From contig NZ_CH672427.1 in assembly GCF_000153205.1 (NCBI RefSeq), positions 643,857 to 707,856 on the forward strand: a stretch of 64,000 nt of DNA, given 5' to 3'. The translations under genes and the position numbers were made by a program. This DNA is from Nitrococcus mobilis Nb-231. GTDB taxonomy: Bacteria; Pseudomonadota; Gammaproteobacteria; Nitrococcales; Nitrococcaceae. A model generated the notes under the pieces. That model saw only the letters and a list, made by a program, of their open reading frames with translations, was not told where the DNA came from and did no database searches. This document shows, piece after piece, positions 16,211 through 26,384 of the stretch (positions are counted from its first letter, which is position 1; each line of letters opens with the position of its first letter).

Positions 16211-16318
16211 GGGAAGTCTTAATATGAAAAATACTAATGTAATTTCTGAATAATTTGAAATTGTCTCATGTTCAGGGAACGTCGACACTAGATGATTAGC
16301 AAATCATCGGAGAATACT

Positions 16319-18613
16319 GTGGCCACGACACATGCATTGGGCTTCCCGAGGATCGGAGCACGCCGCGAACTCAAGCGTGCGCTCGACGCCTACTGGCGGG
16401 GTGAGATCGATCAGGACACGTTACGGCGCACCGGGGTCGAGCTGCGTTCCCGACACTGGGCGTTGCAAGCCGAGGCCGGCCTCGACCTCGTGCCGGTCGG
16501 GGATTTTTCTTACTACGACCACGTGCTGGACACCTCCGCGCTGCTCGGCGTGATCCCTGAGCGCTTCGGCCGGGAGGTCGGCGAGGACGGCATCGACCTC
16601 GACCGCTATTTTCGGATGGCCCGCGGCCGGGCGCCGCGCGGGGAGGACGTCACCGCCTGCGAGATGACCAAGTGGTTCGACACCAACTACCACTACATCG
16701 TCCCTGAATTGGCCCATGATCAGCGTTTCACGCTGCATGCGCGCGGGCTCGAGGCGCAACTCGACGAGGCCCACGCCAAGGGTCTGCGCAGCAAGCCCGT
16801 GCTGATCGGTCCCCTCACCTATTTGTGGCTGAGCAAGGTTCGCGACGAGCCGTTCGACAAGCTCACCCTGCTGGAGCGACTGCTGCCGATTTACGCCGAG
16901 CTCCTCCACCGACTCGCCGGTCGCGGCATCGAGTGGGTCCAGATGGACGAGCCCATTCTGGTCTGCGATCTCGACGCAGCCTGGCAGGCCGCCTTCAAAG
17001 CGGCTTACCAACAACTCGCAGCCCAACACCACCCCCGACTGCTGCTAACCACTTATTTCGGTGGGCTGGGCGCCAATCTGGAATGGGCCCTGCAACTGCC
17101 GGTCGGCGGCGTGCACGTGGATCTGGTGCGGGCGCCGGAGCAACTGAGCGAAATTCTGCCGCGGCTTACCGAGGAGAAAGTGCTCTCCGCCGGAGTGATC
17201 GATGGCCGCAACATCTGGCGCACCGATCTCGAGGCTTGGCTCGAACCGCTGGGGCGTGCTCAGGAGCAACTCGGCGAACGGCTTTGGCTGGCACCGTCCT
17301 GCTCGCTGCTGCATGTGCCGGTGGACCTCGCCGGCGAGACGCGGCTGGATGATGAGCTCAAAAACTGGCTCGCCTTCGGGGTGCAAAAGCTCGAGGAGGT
17401 GGCGCTGCTGGGCCGGGCACTGCGCGAGGGCCGCGCGAGCATTGCCCAAGCTCTGGAGGCCAACCGCGCCGCGCTCGCCGCCCGGCGAGAGTCGTCGCGC
17501 ATCCACAACGCCGCCGTCCAACAACGGCTCCGCGCTGTCAGCCCCACCATGAGCCGGCGCGCTTCGCCCTATTCGCAGCGCGCGCCGTTGCAGCGCGCCC
17601 GCCTGAAGCTGCCGCTCCTACCTACGACCACCATCGGCTCGTTCCCGCAGACGCAAGCGATCCGAGCGGCACGCCGTGACTATCGAGCTGGACGGCTGGA
17701 GCGGGCCGCCTACGAACAGCGCATGCGCGCTGAGATCGAGCACACCATCAAGACGCAAGAGGCATTGGGGCTGGACATGCTGGTCCACGGCGAGCCCGAG
17801 CGCAACGATATGGTGGAGTACTTCGGCGAGCTGCTGGAGGGTTTCGCCAGCACTCAGCAAGGCTGGGTGCAAAGCTTCGGCTCACGCTGCGTCAAACCAC
17901 CCATCATCTACGGGGATGTCCGCCGTGCCGGTCCCATGACAGTGGAGTGGATTCGCTACGCCCAGTCGCTGACCGAGCGCCCGGTCAAGGGCATGCTGAC
18001 CGGGCCGGTCACCATCCTGCAATGGTCGTTCGTGCGCGATGATCAGCCCCGCGCCGCGACCTGCCAACAAATCGCCCTGGCGTTGCGCGGCGAGGTGGGC
18101 GACCTGGAGGCCGCCGGCATTCGGGCGATTCAGGTGGACGAGCCCGCCTTGCGCGAGGGGTTGCCGCTGCGCGGCAGCGAGCGGCCGGCGTATCTAGACT
18201 GGGCCGTGCGCGCCTTCCGCTTGGCGACCGCGGGCGTGCGGGATGAGACCCAAATCCACAGCCACATGTGCTACTCCGAGTTCAATGACATCATCCAGGC
18301 CATCGCCGAGCTGGACGCCGATGTGATCACCATCGAGGCCGCTCGCTCGGATATGGAGCTGCTGGCCGCGTTCGCCGAGTTCGAATATCCCAATGAAATC
18401 GGTCCCGGCGTCTACGACATCCATTCACCACGGGTGCCGAGTGTCGCGGAAATGGCGCAGCAGCTGGAGAAAGCCGCCGAGGTCATAACCCGGCAGCAGC
18501 TCTGGGCCAACCCGGACTGCGGCCTCAAGACCCGCGCCTGGGAAGAGAGCAAGCCGGCGCTTGCCAACATGATCGCGGCCGCCCAAGAGCTACGCGCTCG
18601 CATCGGCGGCTGA
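16319..18613 (+). CDS. metE: Cobalamin-independent methionine synthase
   Basis: About 764 residues; transfers the methyl group of 5-methyltetrahydropteroyl-triglutamate to homocysteine without B12. It has two TIM-barrel-like halves. The N-terminal half starts [20 protein letters not shown], and the catalytic half starts [11 protein letters not shown] near residue 440. Zinc ligands are seen as His and Cys in [12 protein letters not shown], Glu in the [13 protein letters not shown] strand, and Cys in [14 protein letters not shown] favour the GTG at 16319 with CGGAG upstream; an ATG at 16292 in the same frame is possible. Together with riboswitch-controlled nrdAB it forms a B12-independent pair of pathways. 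Confidence 0.96.
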   Translation: MATTHALGFPRIGARRELKRALDAYWRGEIDQDTLRRTGVELRSRHWALQAEAGLDLVPVGDFSYYDHVLDTSALLGVIPERFGREVGEDGIDLDRYFRMARGRAPRGEDVTACEMTKWFDTNYHYIVPELAHDQRFTLHARGLEAQLDEAHAKGLRSKPVLIGPLTYLWLSKVRDEPFDKLTLLERLLPIYAELLHRLAGRGIEWVQMDEPILVCDLDAAWQAAFKAAYQQLAAQHHPRLLLTTYFGGLGANLEWALQLPVGGVHVDLVRAPEQLSEILPRLTEEKVLSAGVIDGRNIWRTDLEAWLEPLGRAQEQLGERLWLAPSCSLLHVPVDLAGETRLDDELKNWLAFGVQKLEEVALLGRALREGRASIAQALEANRAALAARRESSRIHNAAVQQRLRAVSPTMSRRASPYSQRAPLQRARLKLPLLPTTTIGSFPQTQAIRAARRDYRAGRLERAAYEQRMRAEIEHTIKTQEALGLDMLVHGEPERNDMVEYFGELLEGFASTQQGWVQSFGSRCVKPPIIYGDVRRAGPMTVEWIRYAQSLTERPVKGMLTGPVTILQWSFVRDDQPRAATCQQIALALRGEVGDLEAAGIRAIQVDEPALREGLPLRGSERPAYLDWAVRAFRLATAGVRDETQIHSHMCYSEFNDIIQAIAELDADVITIEAARSDMELLAAFAEFEYPNEIGPGVYDIHSPRVPSVAEMAQQLEKAAEVITRQQLWANPDCGLKTRAWEESKPALANMIAAAQELRARIGG

Positions 18614-18622
18614 AACCGGGTC

Positions 18623-18815
18623 TCAGGCGGGCTCGAGTCGCTGCACCAGCGCGCTCAGCACGGCGGTGCAGCGACCGACCATCTTGAAGCTCGCCTCGTC
18701 ATCCACCCGCGTTCGGCCTTCGTTCAGCACAGCAACGGGGGTGCCCTGGCCGCGCGCACGAAGCGGCAGCCCGACCAGACCATGAGCGAGGAGCCGATCA
18801 TCTCAGCCGCGCCTA
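18623..18815 (-). pseudogene. Sir2/CobB-like NAD-dependent deacylase, C-terminal remnant
   Basis: Reading leftward: AAEMIGSSLMVWSGCRFVRA, a one-base frame change, then GQGTPVAVLNEGRTRVDDEA and SFKMVGRCTAVLSALVQRL, stop. Family members read GSSLMV-SGFRFVRAA--G-PVA-VNLG-TRADD-A-LKV---C---L at this place. The N-terminal two thirds, including the NAD-binding GAGIS and the zinc cysteines, are not found upstream. It is a dead fragment. Confidence 0.65.
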
Positions 18816-19133
18816 CCGGGGCAGCAGGCGTCAGGAGCCGCCATTCGAACTCGGCGAACACCGCTGCAGTGGCTGGGAAACCCGCCCTGCCCTGAAACCC
18901 GACCGGCCGGTCAGTCGGCGGCTCGCCGCCTACGTACCCAAAGCTCGTATTTGCTCATACCGACGCGCCGCTCCTATGCGGGGGCTTGGCGGCCGCACGA
19001 GTCCGCACAGGAGGCTGGATCGTAGCGCGCTGCAATATTAGCCTATAAAGTTCATACCACGGATCGATGGGTAGAGTGAGCACGGCAAGCCCGTGACGAT
19101 GTGCCTTTGAATCCTTAAGGCATGCAATATTAG
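18816..19133. other. Intergenic, no gene seen
   Basis: Contains no convincing frame. The only structure noted is a short direct repeat TGCAATATTAG at about 19031 and 19124, the second copy just before the ribosome site of the next gene. Confidence 0.5.
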
Positions 19134-19142
19134 GTGAAGCCC

Positions 19143-19826
19143 ATGACCAACCCCGATTGGTTCGTAATCGCATTGAGCCGCGCACCCATGCTGATGGCGG
19201 CCGGTTTGTTGATGTTCAGCCTGTTGGTAAGCGCACAGGCCAGCGCCAGCGACCGTCCCGATACCGCGGTGCGCGCAATGATCAGCGTGGCTCTGCGTGA
19301 GCTGAAACGGTGGCTTGCCAGGCTGCGCAGCGAGGGTGATGCCGTGCTAACTCGGCAGCTAATCGAACGCATCACCTTGCCGCATCTTGACCTCACCCGC
19401 ATGGCCCGCTACGTGCTCGGATCTTATTGGCAAAGCGCCACGCCGTCGCAGTGCGAACGGTTTCGACGGGCCTTTCGTGCGCATTTGCTCCAGCTCTGCA
19501 GCCGGGCAATGGCAAAGCATGCCACCGAGCTCACTCAATTCGTCCATGATGTCCGCGTCCATTATCGCCTGGCGCGCTATGACGTGGCTCGCCGCACGGC
19601 CACCGTCCAAGTGATCGCAGTGACTCAGAGCTTGGGCTGGGTGCAACTCGAACTGCAGTTGCATGACCACGACGGCAGCTGGAAAATCTACGAAATAACC
19701 TCATCCGGTATCAACATCCTGGTTGGCATCCGCTCGGATCTTCAGGCCCAACTGCGCTGTGGCGATCTGGAGACCGTCATCCGTCGGCTGGAGCACCGGG
19801 TTGGTCTTCCGAACCATAGCCCGTGA
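19143..19826 (+). CDS. MlaC/Ttg2D-family periplasmic lipid-binding protein
   Basis: About 227 residues with a signal peptide (hydrophobic MLMAAGLLMFSLLVSAQASA). The mature part follows the MlaC fold: LIERITLPHLDLTRMARYVLGSYW, ATPSQCERFRRAFRAHLLQL, the V-Y-L strand region and WKIYEITSSGINILVGIRSDL. MlaC proteins carry phospholipids across the periplasm for the Mla pathway. No mlaABDEF genes are adjacent, so the partner is unknown. Start ATG 19143 with AGGTGA upstream. Its last 50 bp overlap the convergent AttH-like gene. A second, less diverged homologue is at 35344-36009. Confidence 0.8.
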   Translation: MTNPDWFVIALSRAPMLMAAGLLMFSLLVSAQASASDRPDTAVRAMISVALRELKRWLARLRSEGDAVLTRQLIERITLPHLDLTRMARYVLGSYWQSATPSQCERFRRAFRAHLLQLCSRAMAKHATELTQFVHDVRVHYRLARYDVARRTATVQVIAVTQSLGWVQLELQLHDHDGSWKIYEITSSGINILVGIRSDLQAQLRCGDLETVIRRLEHRVGLPNHSP

Positions 19827-20946
19827 GCTCGAGATAGCCACGGCCACTGATATTTTCGCCGACTACCGATACCGCCCCTTCCCAATAGCGCACGCGCAGA
19901 TCGAGCTCCTGGTTGGGCATGCGCGCCTCTACGTCGAACTCCAAGTGTTGCGATGGCACCTGCACCCGCCAGGTCACCGGATAAGACACGCCGGTGGCTT
20001 CACTGCGCCAATAGCGCAAGGGCGTCAAGGTAAAGTCTGCCGCTGTGAGGTGCTGCGACTCTCCCCTCTTACCGATCACTGTGCCGGCGGAGTGCGGATC
20101 AGCGGAACCGTCCCGCCGGCGCAGGCGATAGAGCATGAGGTCGCGACCGTCGTCGAGCTGCAGCGAGAGCCAATCCCAGCCGGCCTGGTCGGCCGCTAAT
20201 ACGCTCGAGCTCCACTCGCGGTCCATCCAGGCGGTTCCGCTTACCGGATAGGACTCGCCCTCCAAACTGAGCGTGCCTTGCGCCTGCAACCGGGTATACG
20301 AGTAATAATAGGAGGCGTTGCCGGGATCGGCGCTTTTACGACTGTAGCCGGCATCCCCTTGAAGCACCAAGGGCTTGGCGCTGCTCAGATGCAGATCGAT
20401 CCCCACACCTTCTTGCTCGGCCTGCAATCGGGCCGGGAAAAGGCTGTCCACCGACTGAGCCCGCACCTGCCAATCGTCGAGCCAAACTCGCACTGGATGA
20501 GTCTGCGCACCCGCCAACCCCACGGCACCGCGCTGCGAGCGCTTAAAGAAGCGGAAACGCTCGGGCTTGATATCGCTTACGGCGAAATTGGCCACCCACA
20601 TCTGCCGCGTAGCCCAATCCGACGCCCTCGGGGGCATTGACGGCGCCATGGCGAACCGAAAGAAGGTGAGTTCGAAACCGAAGGGACGCCCCTGCGCCGT
20701 AGCGAGGTTGCCGGTAAAATACCACCACTCGATCCGGTAGTCGGGGTGGGCGCCGTGGTCCTCGGGAAACTGCATCGGCCGCGGACCGGTCACCTTGGCA
20801 TAGCCTGCCATGTCATCATCCTCGGGCGCGCGGAAAGCCGCTGCCTTAGTGACCGATTGCTGATCGGGATCGGCCGTATCGGCGATGAGCCACCAGCCTA
20901 TTCCGACGAGAACGGCCAGCGCCAAGGCAGCGAGCAAATAACGCAC
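19777..20946 (-). CDS. AttH-like lipocalin-domain protein (CrtC-type fold)
   Basis: 389 residues. An N-terminal membrane anchor or signal (YLLAALALAVLVGIGWWLIA) precedes an AttH/carotenoid-hydratase-like double lipocalin domain. Diagnostic features are HPDYRIEWWYFTGNL near residue 68, FGFELTFFRF, a YYYSYTRLQAQGTL strand, the GTAWMDREWSS motif, and DWLSLQLDDGRDLMLYRLR. Genes of this family are normally found beside an FtsX-like permease and ATPase, as here (two genes upstream on the same strand). The substrate, presumably a lipid-like molecule, is not known. The 3' end overlaps the convergent MlaC-like gene. Confidence 0.85.
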   Translation of the reverse strand: MRYLLAALALAVLVGIGWWLIADTADPDQQSVTKAAAFRAPEDDDMAGYAKVTGPRPMQFPEDHGAHPDYRIEWWYFTGNLATAQGRPFGFELTFFRFAMAPSMPPRASDWATRQMWVANFAVSDIKPERFRFFKRSQRGAVGLAGAQTHPVRVWLDDWQVRAQSVDSLFPARLQAEQEGVGIDLHLSSAKPLVLQGDAGYSRKSADPGNASYYYSYTRLQAQGTLSLEGESYPVSGTAWMDREWSSSVLAADQAGWDWLSLQLDDGRDLMLYRLRRRDGSADPHSAGTVIGKRGESQHLTAADFTLTPLRYWRSEATGVSYPVTWRVQVPSQHLEFDVEARMPNQELDLRVRYWEGAVSVVGENISGRGYLELTGYGSEDQPGAPADG

Positions 20947-20947
20947 G

Positions 20948-23461
20948 TTACTCCTCCCGCAAGCCGCGAGCCGGCAGTGTGCGCGCCGCCCGCCAGGCCG
21001 GATAGAGGGCGGCGAGCAAAGCCGCGCCGATCGCCAATCCGACCCCTTCCAGCAGCGGCATGGGGCTAATTGTGAACTCCATGCTCCAGCCGAAAGCCCG
21101 GTGGTTAATGACGAACACGAGCAGCCAGGCGAGCAGCAAACCCATCGGGACCGAAAACAGCCCGGCCGCCAGCCCCAGCACCCCGCTTTGGGCGGTAATC
21201 AAGCCGCCAAGCTGAATTCGGGTGAAACCGATGGCGCGCAGCACCGCGAGTTCGCGAGACCGGTCGAGCTGCAACGCCATCAATGCACCCACCACACCGA
21301 CGAAGGCCACCATCGCCGCCAGCAAACGCAGCACCGAAGTAATGACGAACTCTTGATCGAAAACCGCCACCGAGTGCTCTCGGATCGACTGGGTGTCGCG
21401 GACCCGAACTCCGGCCAAACCGGCGACAGCCGCCTCCAGACGCTGGTGCACCGCGCCCCGCTCGCTACCGGCGGAGAGATAAACACCCAGCCCCGAGAGC
21501 CGATCGTCAGCAAACAGCCGCTGGTAGGCCGGCCGATAGATCAACACCACACCATAAGGCGATCCGTAGTCCCGGAAGATGCCAGCCACCCGGAAGGTGC
21601 GCTCACCGAGTGCGGTGCGCAACGCCAATGTCTCCCCTACCTGTAAGCCGTGCTTGTAAGCATAGGGCTCGCTGATCAGCACACCCCTACCGGAGCGAAA
21701 CGCCAGCCAGGCGGCTTCCCGATCACCGGCGCGGATATCGAAGCTCTGCCAGCCTCGCCGTTCGAGGCCCAGCGCCCAGATGGCCGTAAAGCCGTCCGCG
21801 CTTGGTAGGCGATAATGGCGGGAGCGGGTTATGTAGGCTACCCCGGGCAGGGATTCGATGCGTTTGGCAAGGGCATCATCCACCGTACCACCCTCCTGCG
21901 TCGTGGCGATGTAGAAATCGGCGCGCAAGGACTGTTGTAACCAGACGATGAAGCTGCCCCGGAAGCTATCGATCATGACCGCCACCCCAATCACGGCCGA
22001 TATGGCTACCGCCAGCGCGGCAATCGCCACTCCGGTACGGCTGAGCGAGGCGGCCACGCCGCGCAGCACCAGACGTGCAATCGGCCGTTGCGGAACAAGC
22101 CGAGCCATCGCTGTGGTCAAGCGAGCAGAGGCCAACGGGGCCAGCAAAGAGGCACCCAGTATCACCGCGAACAGGCCAGTGAAGGCGGCAATCAGACCGG
22201 AGCTGGCCACTAGGATCACGCCTCCGGCAAGCAGCGCCACCCCACCAAATCCAGCCGCCCACCGGGCGCCGCGATGCGCCTGACGCTCCAGTTCGCTTCG
22301 ATCCATTGCCGCCCGGGGCGGAACCGTTGCCGCCTCGAAGGCTGGCGGTACGGCGGCCAGCATCGAGCCAACGATTCCGAGCAGAAACCCTTTGGCAAGG
22401 CTGAAGGGCTCGATCTGAAAGCGCATTATCGCCTCATGGAACGAGCTATGTGTGCTGCTGCGGCCCACCAGGTCGACCAGTCCGACACCGAGCACCAATC
22501 CCAGCAACACACCAAACGCCGTACCGAGCAGCCCGATGAGCGCGGCGTCGCTCAGCACCTGGGCAAGAATCTGCCGGCGGGTTGCCCCCACGGCACGCAA
22601 TATGCCGATCATCCGACGCCGTTGCACGACCATGAAGGACATGGTGTTGAATACCAGGAACAGGCCGATCACCAAGGCGAGCAAGGAAAACGCCGTCAGG
22701 TTGATTTGAAAGGCGGCGCGCATTTGCTGCATCGCGTTAGCCCGCGCCGCCGCCGGAACCAGAACAATACCGGGCGGCAGCGCGGCGCGAACCCGGTTGA
22801 CCGCGTCGGCGTTACCAAGGATCAAATCGATTCTTGACAGTCGGCCAATCCGGCCGAGTACCTCCTGAGCGGTGGCGATATCCGCAAAGGCATAGCCGCT
22901 CAAATCATGATCGGAATCCTCTGCCACGGCCACCACATGCAGACGTCGTTGCTGCCCGCCGACTTGCACGGTAACCGTACCTCCGGCTACCACACCGAGG
23001 CGCTGCGCCTCTTCCGCCGGCAATACGACGCTCCCGGGGTCGAGCAACAAGTCCTGGAGTATTCCCTGCTCGCCTTCGCCCTGCTGTGGCACGGCGCTTG
23101 CACCCCGCAATGGGGCGTCCACAATGGGGTCGATGCCAAGCAACGTGAGCGGCCGATTGCCGGCCGCCGCAAGCGTGACACCGCCTGCCAGCACCGGCGC
23201 GGCTTGCTGTACGCCAAGCCGCGTGCGCAGTTTGACGTAGAGCGCTTCCGGCAAGCCCTCGGGACCACCAAAAATCTGGTGGGTGATCCGCCCGGTTACC
23301 GCCTCCATGGACTGACGCATGGCCGTGCCCGCGCTCTGATTGGCCAAGTCCATGCCGATCACCACAGCCACGCCGAGCGCCACACCGGCCACCGCCAGCA
23401 GCAACTGCACCGGATGGCGCCACAGAGCACGCCGGCCGGCGCGCAACACGCTTTGCGTCAC
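20948..23461 (-). CDS. ABC transporter permease, FtsX/MacB-PCD type
   Basis: 837 residues with the duplicated layout of LolC/E-like or AttFG-like permeases. It has an N-terminal helix (VQLLLAVAGVALGVAVVIGM), a periplasmic MacB-PCD domain, a three-helix FtsX block around residues 255-380, two further helices, a second periplasmic domain (SLRADFYIATTQEGGTVDDA), and a final three-helix FtsX block. It lies one base upstream of the AttH-like gene and overlaps the ATPase gene by four bases (ATGA), so the three form one operon. It probably moves a hydrophobic substrate between the inner membrane and the periplasm. Confidence 0.9.
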   Translation of the reverse strand: MTQSVLRAGRRALWRHPVQLLLAVAGVALGVAVVIGMDLANQSAGTAMRQSMEAVTGRITHQIFGGPEGLPEALYVKLRTRLGVQQAAPVLAGGVTLAAAGNRPLTLLGIDPIVDAPLRGASAVPQQGEGEQGILQDLLLDPGSVVLPAEEAQRLGVVAGGTVTVQVGGQQRRLHVVAVAEDSDHDLSGYAFADIATAQEVLGRIGRLSRIDLILGNADAVNRVRAALPPGIVLVPAAARANAMQQMRAAFQINLTAFSLLALVIGLFLVFNTMSFMVVQRRRMIGILRAVGATRRQILAQVLSDAALIGLLGTAFGVLLGLVLGVGLVDLVGRSSTHSSFHEAIMRFQIEPFSLAKGFLLGIVGSMLAAVPPAFEAATVPPRAAMDRSELERQAHRGARWAAGFGGVALLAGGVILVASSGLIAAFTGLFAVILGASLLAPLASARLTTAMARLVPQRPIARLVLRGVAASLSRTGVAIAALAVAISAVIGVAVMIDSFRGSFIVWLQQSLRADFYIATTQEGGTVDDALAKRIESLPGVAYITRSRHYRLPSADGFTAIWALGLERRGWQSFDIRAGDREAAWLAFRSGRGVLISEPYAYKHGLQVGETLALRTALGERTFRVAGIFRDYGSPYGVVLIYRPAYQRLFADDRLSGLGVYLSAGSERGAVHQRLEAAVAGLAGVRVRDTQSIREHSVAVFDQEFVITSVLRLLAAMVAFVGVVGALMALQLDRSRELAVLRAIGFTRIQLGGLITAQSGVLGLAAGLFSVPMGLLLAWLLVFVINHRAFGWSMEFTISPMPLLEGVGLAIGAALLAALYPAWRAARTLPARGLREE

Positions 23462-24183
23462 TCACGAACCTCCAACAGCCGGCCCTCGTGAATAGTCAGC
23501 ATACGATCGGCCTTGCCCGCCACCTCGCGGCTGTGGGTCGCCATGACCAGCGTCTTGCCGCTGCTGCGACAAAGCTCATCGAGCAACGCCACCACTCGGG
23601 TCGCATGGTCCAGGTCCAGATTACCGGTCGGCTCGTCCGCTAGAATAAGATCGGGCTCGTGCACCAACGCTCGGGCCACCGCGACCCTCTGTTGCTCGCC
23701 GCCGGAGAGTTGGTCCGGGTAGGCCTCTTCCAAGCCCACGAGTCCGACCCGATCGAGCCATCGCCTAACCGTGTCCGCAGCACCCGTCAACCCATTGAGC
23801 TCCAACGGCAATAGCAGGTTCTCGCTCACCGTGAGCGTGGAAATCAAATTGTAAGCCTGGAAAATGAAGCCGATGCGCCGCCGGCGCAAGAGTGTAAGCT
23901 CCCGGTCACTGAGCGCACTGAGTGAGTGGCCATCCACACTCACACAGCCGCTGCTCGGGCGATCGAGCCCGCCGAGGAGATTCAACAGCGTGGACTTACC
24001 GGAGCCGCTGCGACCAACGATAATCAAAAACTCGCCGGCCCCGATGGTGCCCGATAGGCCGTCGAGCACAACCCGGCCTTGTGGGAACTCATAGCGTTTA
24101 CCGAGATCGCGGAACTCGATCAACGGCGCACCGCACGGACGGCGGGACGCCGCACGCCCTACCTCTGCCAGTGGAGCTGCCAT
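23458..24183 (-). CDS. ABC transporter ATP-binding protein
   Basis: About 241 residues. Walker [11 protein letters not shown]-loop in [10 protein letters not shown], signature LSGGEQQR, Walker [13 protein letters not shown] and the switch histidine in MATHSRE place it in the LolD/MacB-type ATPase group that pairs with FtsX-like permeases. I start at ATG 24183, which has AGGGTGG upstream; the frame continues to 24234. The start of the permease overlaps its end (ATGA). Confidence 0.92.
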   Translation of the reverse strand: MAAPLAEVGRAASRRPCGAPLIEFRDLGKRYEFPQGRVVLDGLSGTIGAGEFLIIVGRSGSGKSTLLNLLGGLDRPSSGCVSVDGHSLSALSDRELTLLRRRRIGFIFQAYNLISTLTVSENLLLPLELNGLTGAADTVRRWLDRVGLVGLEEAYPDQLSGGEQQRVAVARALVHEPDLILADEPTGNLDLDHATRVVALLDELCRSSGKTLVMATHSREVAGKADRMLTIHEGRLLEVRE

Positions 24184-24420
24184 ATATCGCCACCCTGTCA
24201 GGACTGCCCCGGCGAGCATGCCATTGCAGCTCACCCCCTTGCCGGTCCAGGCCGCTGGCCTGTGCCCATATGTCGATACGCTACCATTTTGGTTCGATCG
24301 AAGCGGTCAGCCAACGCGCACGTGGGCTTAAATCATTTATTTAGACTACGAATTACTTTGAAGATATCCAATTAAGACGTTAGCGACGGCATAGACTGGT
24401 CACCGAGTAGTGGTGCCGTC

Positions 24421-25215
24421 ATGATTAGGAGTGAGCTGCCCAAGGAGGCACAGGATCGTTATGGATTTTGCGCGGTATATGGAATGCGGCGGCTTGGTAA
24501 GTATCGCCTGACGCGCGTGCTGGCAGCGCTGGTGGGGCCGCTTGCGCTGGCGGCGTGCATCCAGGTGCAGCCGTATCTGGCGAAAGGGGTTCCTCCGGCC
24601 ACGAAACCCGTGCGGGTATTGCTCATGCCGCCCAACGTCGCGGCCCTAGAACTGACCACGGCCGCAGCGCCCTTGCCGAGAGCGGACTGGACCGAGCTGG
24701 CGCAGGATAGCTTGGTAGAGGCCGTCGCCGACACCCTTAAAAAGCACGGTGCGCAGATGATCCGCTACCGTCGCGCCACGGAAGTTATGCCGTATGCCGA
24801 AGATCACCTCGAGGCGATCGCGCTGCACGAGGCGGTACTGCAGACCATTCTGACCTACCGCTATGCGCCTGCGCAGCAGCGGGCCGCGTTGCCGACCAAG
24901 CCGGAGGGGCTGGACTGGACACTGGGCGAGAGCGTGACGCGGATTAAAACCGATTATGCTGCAGACTACGCGCTTTTCCTGACCTACCGGCAAGCCACCT
25001 CCACGGTCGAACGTGCTCTGTTCGCGGTGGTTAGCTTCGTACTGTTCGGATTTATCCAGCCCACCAGCCAATCGATAGGGCTCGCCTCATTGGTCGATCT
25101 GAACACCGGAGCGATCATCTGGACCAACCTGTTGCAGGGTCAGTCGCTGGATGTCAATCGCCCGGATGGTATCCGCGATCGTGTTGAGCAACTGCTCTCG
25201 GGGCTGCCGCTATGA
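24421..25215 (+). CDS. Lipoprotein of unknown function (first of three)
   Basis: 264 residues from ATG 24421, or 243 from ATG 24484. The latter gives a clean lipoprotein signal (RLTRVLAALVGPLALAAC). After the lipidated Cys the protein has a VRVLLMPPNV strand, a helical middle (LAQDSLVEAVADTLKKHG) and a hydrophobic stretch (RALFAVVSFVLFGFIQP), and ends with LVDLNTGAIIWTN, a phrase common in envelope lipoproteins that pair with surface assembly systems. I do not recognise the family. Its stop overlaps the start of the M48 protease gene (ATGA), so the genes are coupled. Confidence 0.7.
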   Translation: MIRSELPKEAQDRYGFCAVYGMRRLGKYRLTRVLAALVGPLALAACIQVQPYLAKGVPPATKPVRVLLMPPNVAALELTTAAAPLPRADWTELAQDSLVEAVADTLKKHGAQMIRYRRATEVMPYAEDHLEAIALHEAVLQTILTYRYAPAQQRAALPTKPEGLDWTLGESVTRIKTDYAADYALFLTYRQATSTVERALFAVVSFVLFGFIQPTSQSIGLASLVDLNTGAIIWTNLLQGQSLDVNRPDGIRDRVEQLLSGLPL

Positions 25216-26384
25216 AGCACTGCCCGCTCGCTATACTGGTCCTGACGGCCGCGCTCGGCGGATGCGCGGTCCAGGTCGCGAAGCTGGAACCGGGCCGAGC
25301 GCAGCCGACAGAAGTCTCCGAAAGGGGCTTATGGTTCGCCTCGCGCAAATCTGAACAAAGCGTGGCGATCTCCGGCCGGCGCGTTAAAAATCCTCGGCTC
25401 GAAGAGTATGTTGCGGGCGTGCAATGTCGGGTCAGCGCGGCTTATTGTCCAGAGATCCGGATCTATACCATGCAGATCCCAGACTTCAACGCTGCAATGG
25501 CACCCAACGGCTTCGAGCAGGTCTGGACCGGGCTGCTGCTGCGGGTCGAAAACGAGGCCCAACTGGCCACGGTGCTCGCCCACGAAACGGCCCATTACAC
25601 GCTGCGGCACGCCCTAGAACAGTTCCAAACCACCCGTCGGACCGCCAATCTGCTACTCGCTACCCAGCTCGGCCTGCTTTTTGGGGGTATCGGTGTCATC
25701 AGCGCAGGACCGGTCGGATTCAGTACCGGCAATATCGGCCAATTGATCGCCATGGGCTATCTGGCCGCCTATTCACGAGAACAAGAGGCCGAGGCAGATC
25801 GACACGGCTTCGAGCTGATGGCCAAGGCGGGTTACGCCCCCGGCGAGGCGGCCAAAGTCTGGGCGAATCTCATCGAGGAACAGCGCGAATGCGCTCTGCC
25901 GACCCCGCCGGCCCTGTTCGCAAGCCATCCACCGTCGGCAGAGCGGCTGCAGAGCCTGCGGCAATTGGCGGAACGATCCGGTAGAAGCGGAATCACCGGG
26001 CGCAGCGATTTTCTCGCAGCGACACTGCCGCAGCGCGGCAAGTGGCTGCGGATGGAGCTCGCCACGCGACGCCTTTGCCGCGTACGCGTGCTGCTCGAAC
26101 GACTGATCGAGCAGGGAGAGAATCTCGGCGAACTGTACTACTATCGGGGCGAGCTGTACCGGTTGCGCGGTGGGACGGGCGATTTTGAACGCGCGGCCGA
26201 AGCCTATCGCAAGGCTCTGGATTATCCAAGCGCACCCGTTGCGACCCACCGCGAACTCGGACGCGTCCTGTGGCGCGCTAACCGGCCGATCGAGGCGCGC
26301 CAAGCCTTTCGCCGCTACCTGAAGATGGCGGAATCAGCCGACGACGCCGCCATGATCGGGGCCTATTTGGAGCGGTTGCCGTGA
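25212..26384 (+). CDS. M48-family zinc metalloprotease lipoprotein with TPR tail
   Basis: 390 residues. The lipoprotein signal ends LTAALGGC. The catalytic motif HExxH is in LAHETAHYT at about residue 123. The third ligand Glu is in SREQEAEADRHGFELM, as in BepA/LoiP-like peptidases. After the protease domain the C-terminal 110 residues form TPR-like helices (LGELYYYRGELYRLRGG, YRKALDYPSAPVATHRELG, EARQAFRRYLKMA). BepA-like proteins check outer-membrane protein assembly. Here the enzyme is flanked by two lipoproteins in a tightly overlapping operon (ATGA before, GTGA after), which suggests a dedicated complex on the inner face of the outer membrane. Confidence 0.9.
   Translation: MKHCPLAILVLTAALGGCAVQVAKLEPGRAQPTEVSERGLWFASRKSEQSVAISGRRVKNPRLEEYVAGVQCRVSAAYCPEIRIYTMQIPDFNAAMAPNGFEQVWTGLLLRVENEAQLATVLAHETAHYTLRHALEQFQTTRRTANLLLATQLGLLFGGIGVISAGPVGFSTGNIGQLIAMGYLAAYSREQEAEADRHGFELMAKAGYAPGEAAKVWANLIEEQRECALPTPPALFASHPPSAERLQSLRQLAERSGRSGITGRSDFLAATLPQRGKWLRMELATRRLCRVRVLLERLIEQGENLGELYYYRGELYRLRGGTGDFERAAEAYRKALDYPSAPVATHRELGRVLWRANRPIEARQAFRRYLKMAESADDAAMIGAYLERLP

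Noticed and set aside
16211-16318. MetR operator between metR and metE
   Set aside because: Only TGAA half-sites are present; no TGAA-N5-TTCA palindrome could be found by eye.
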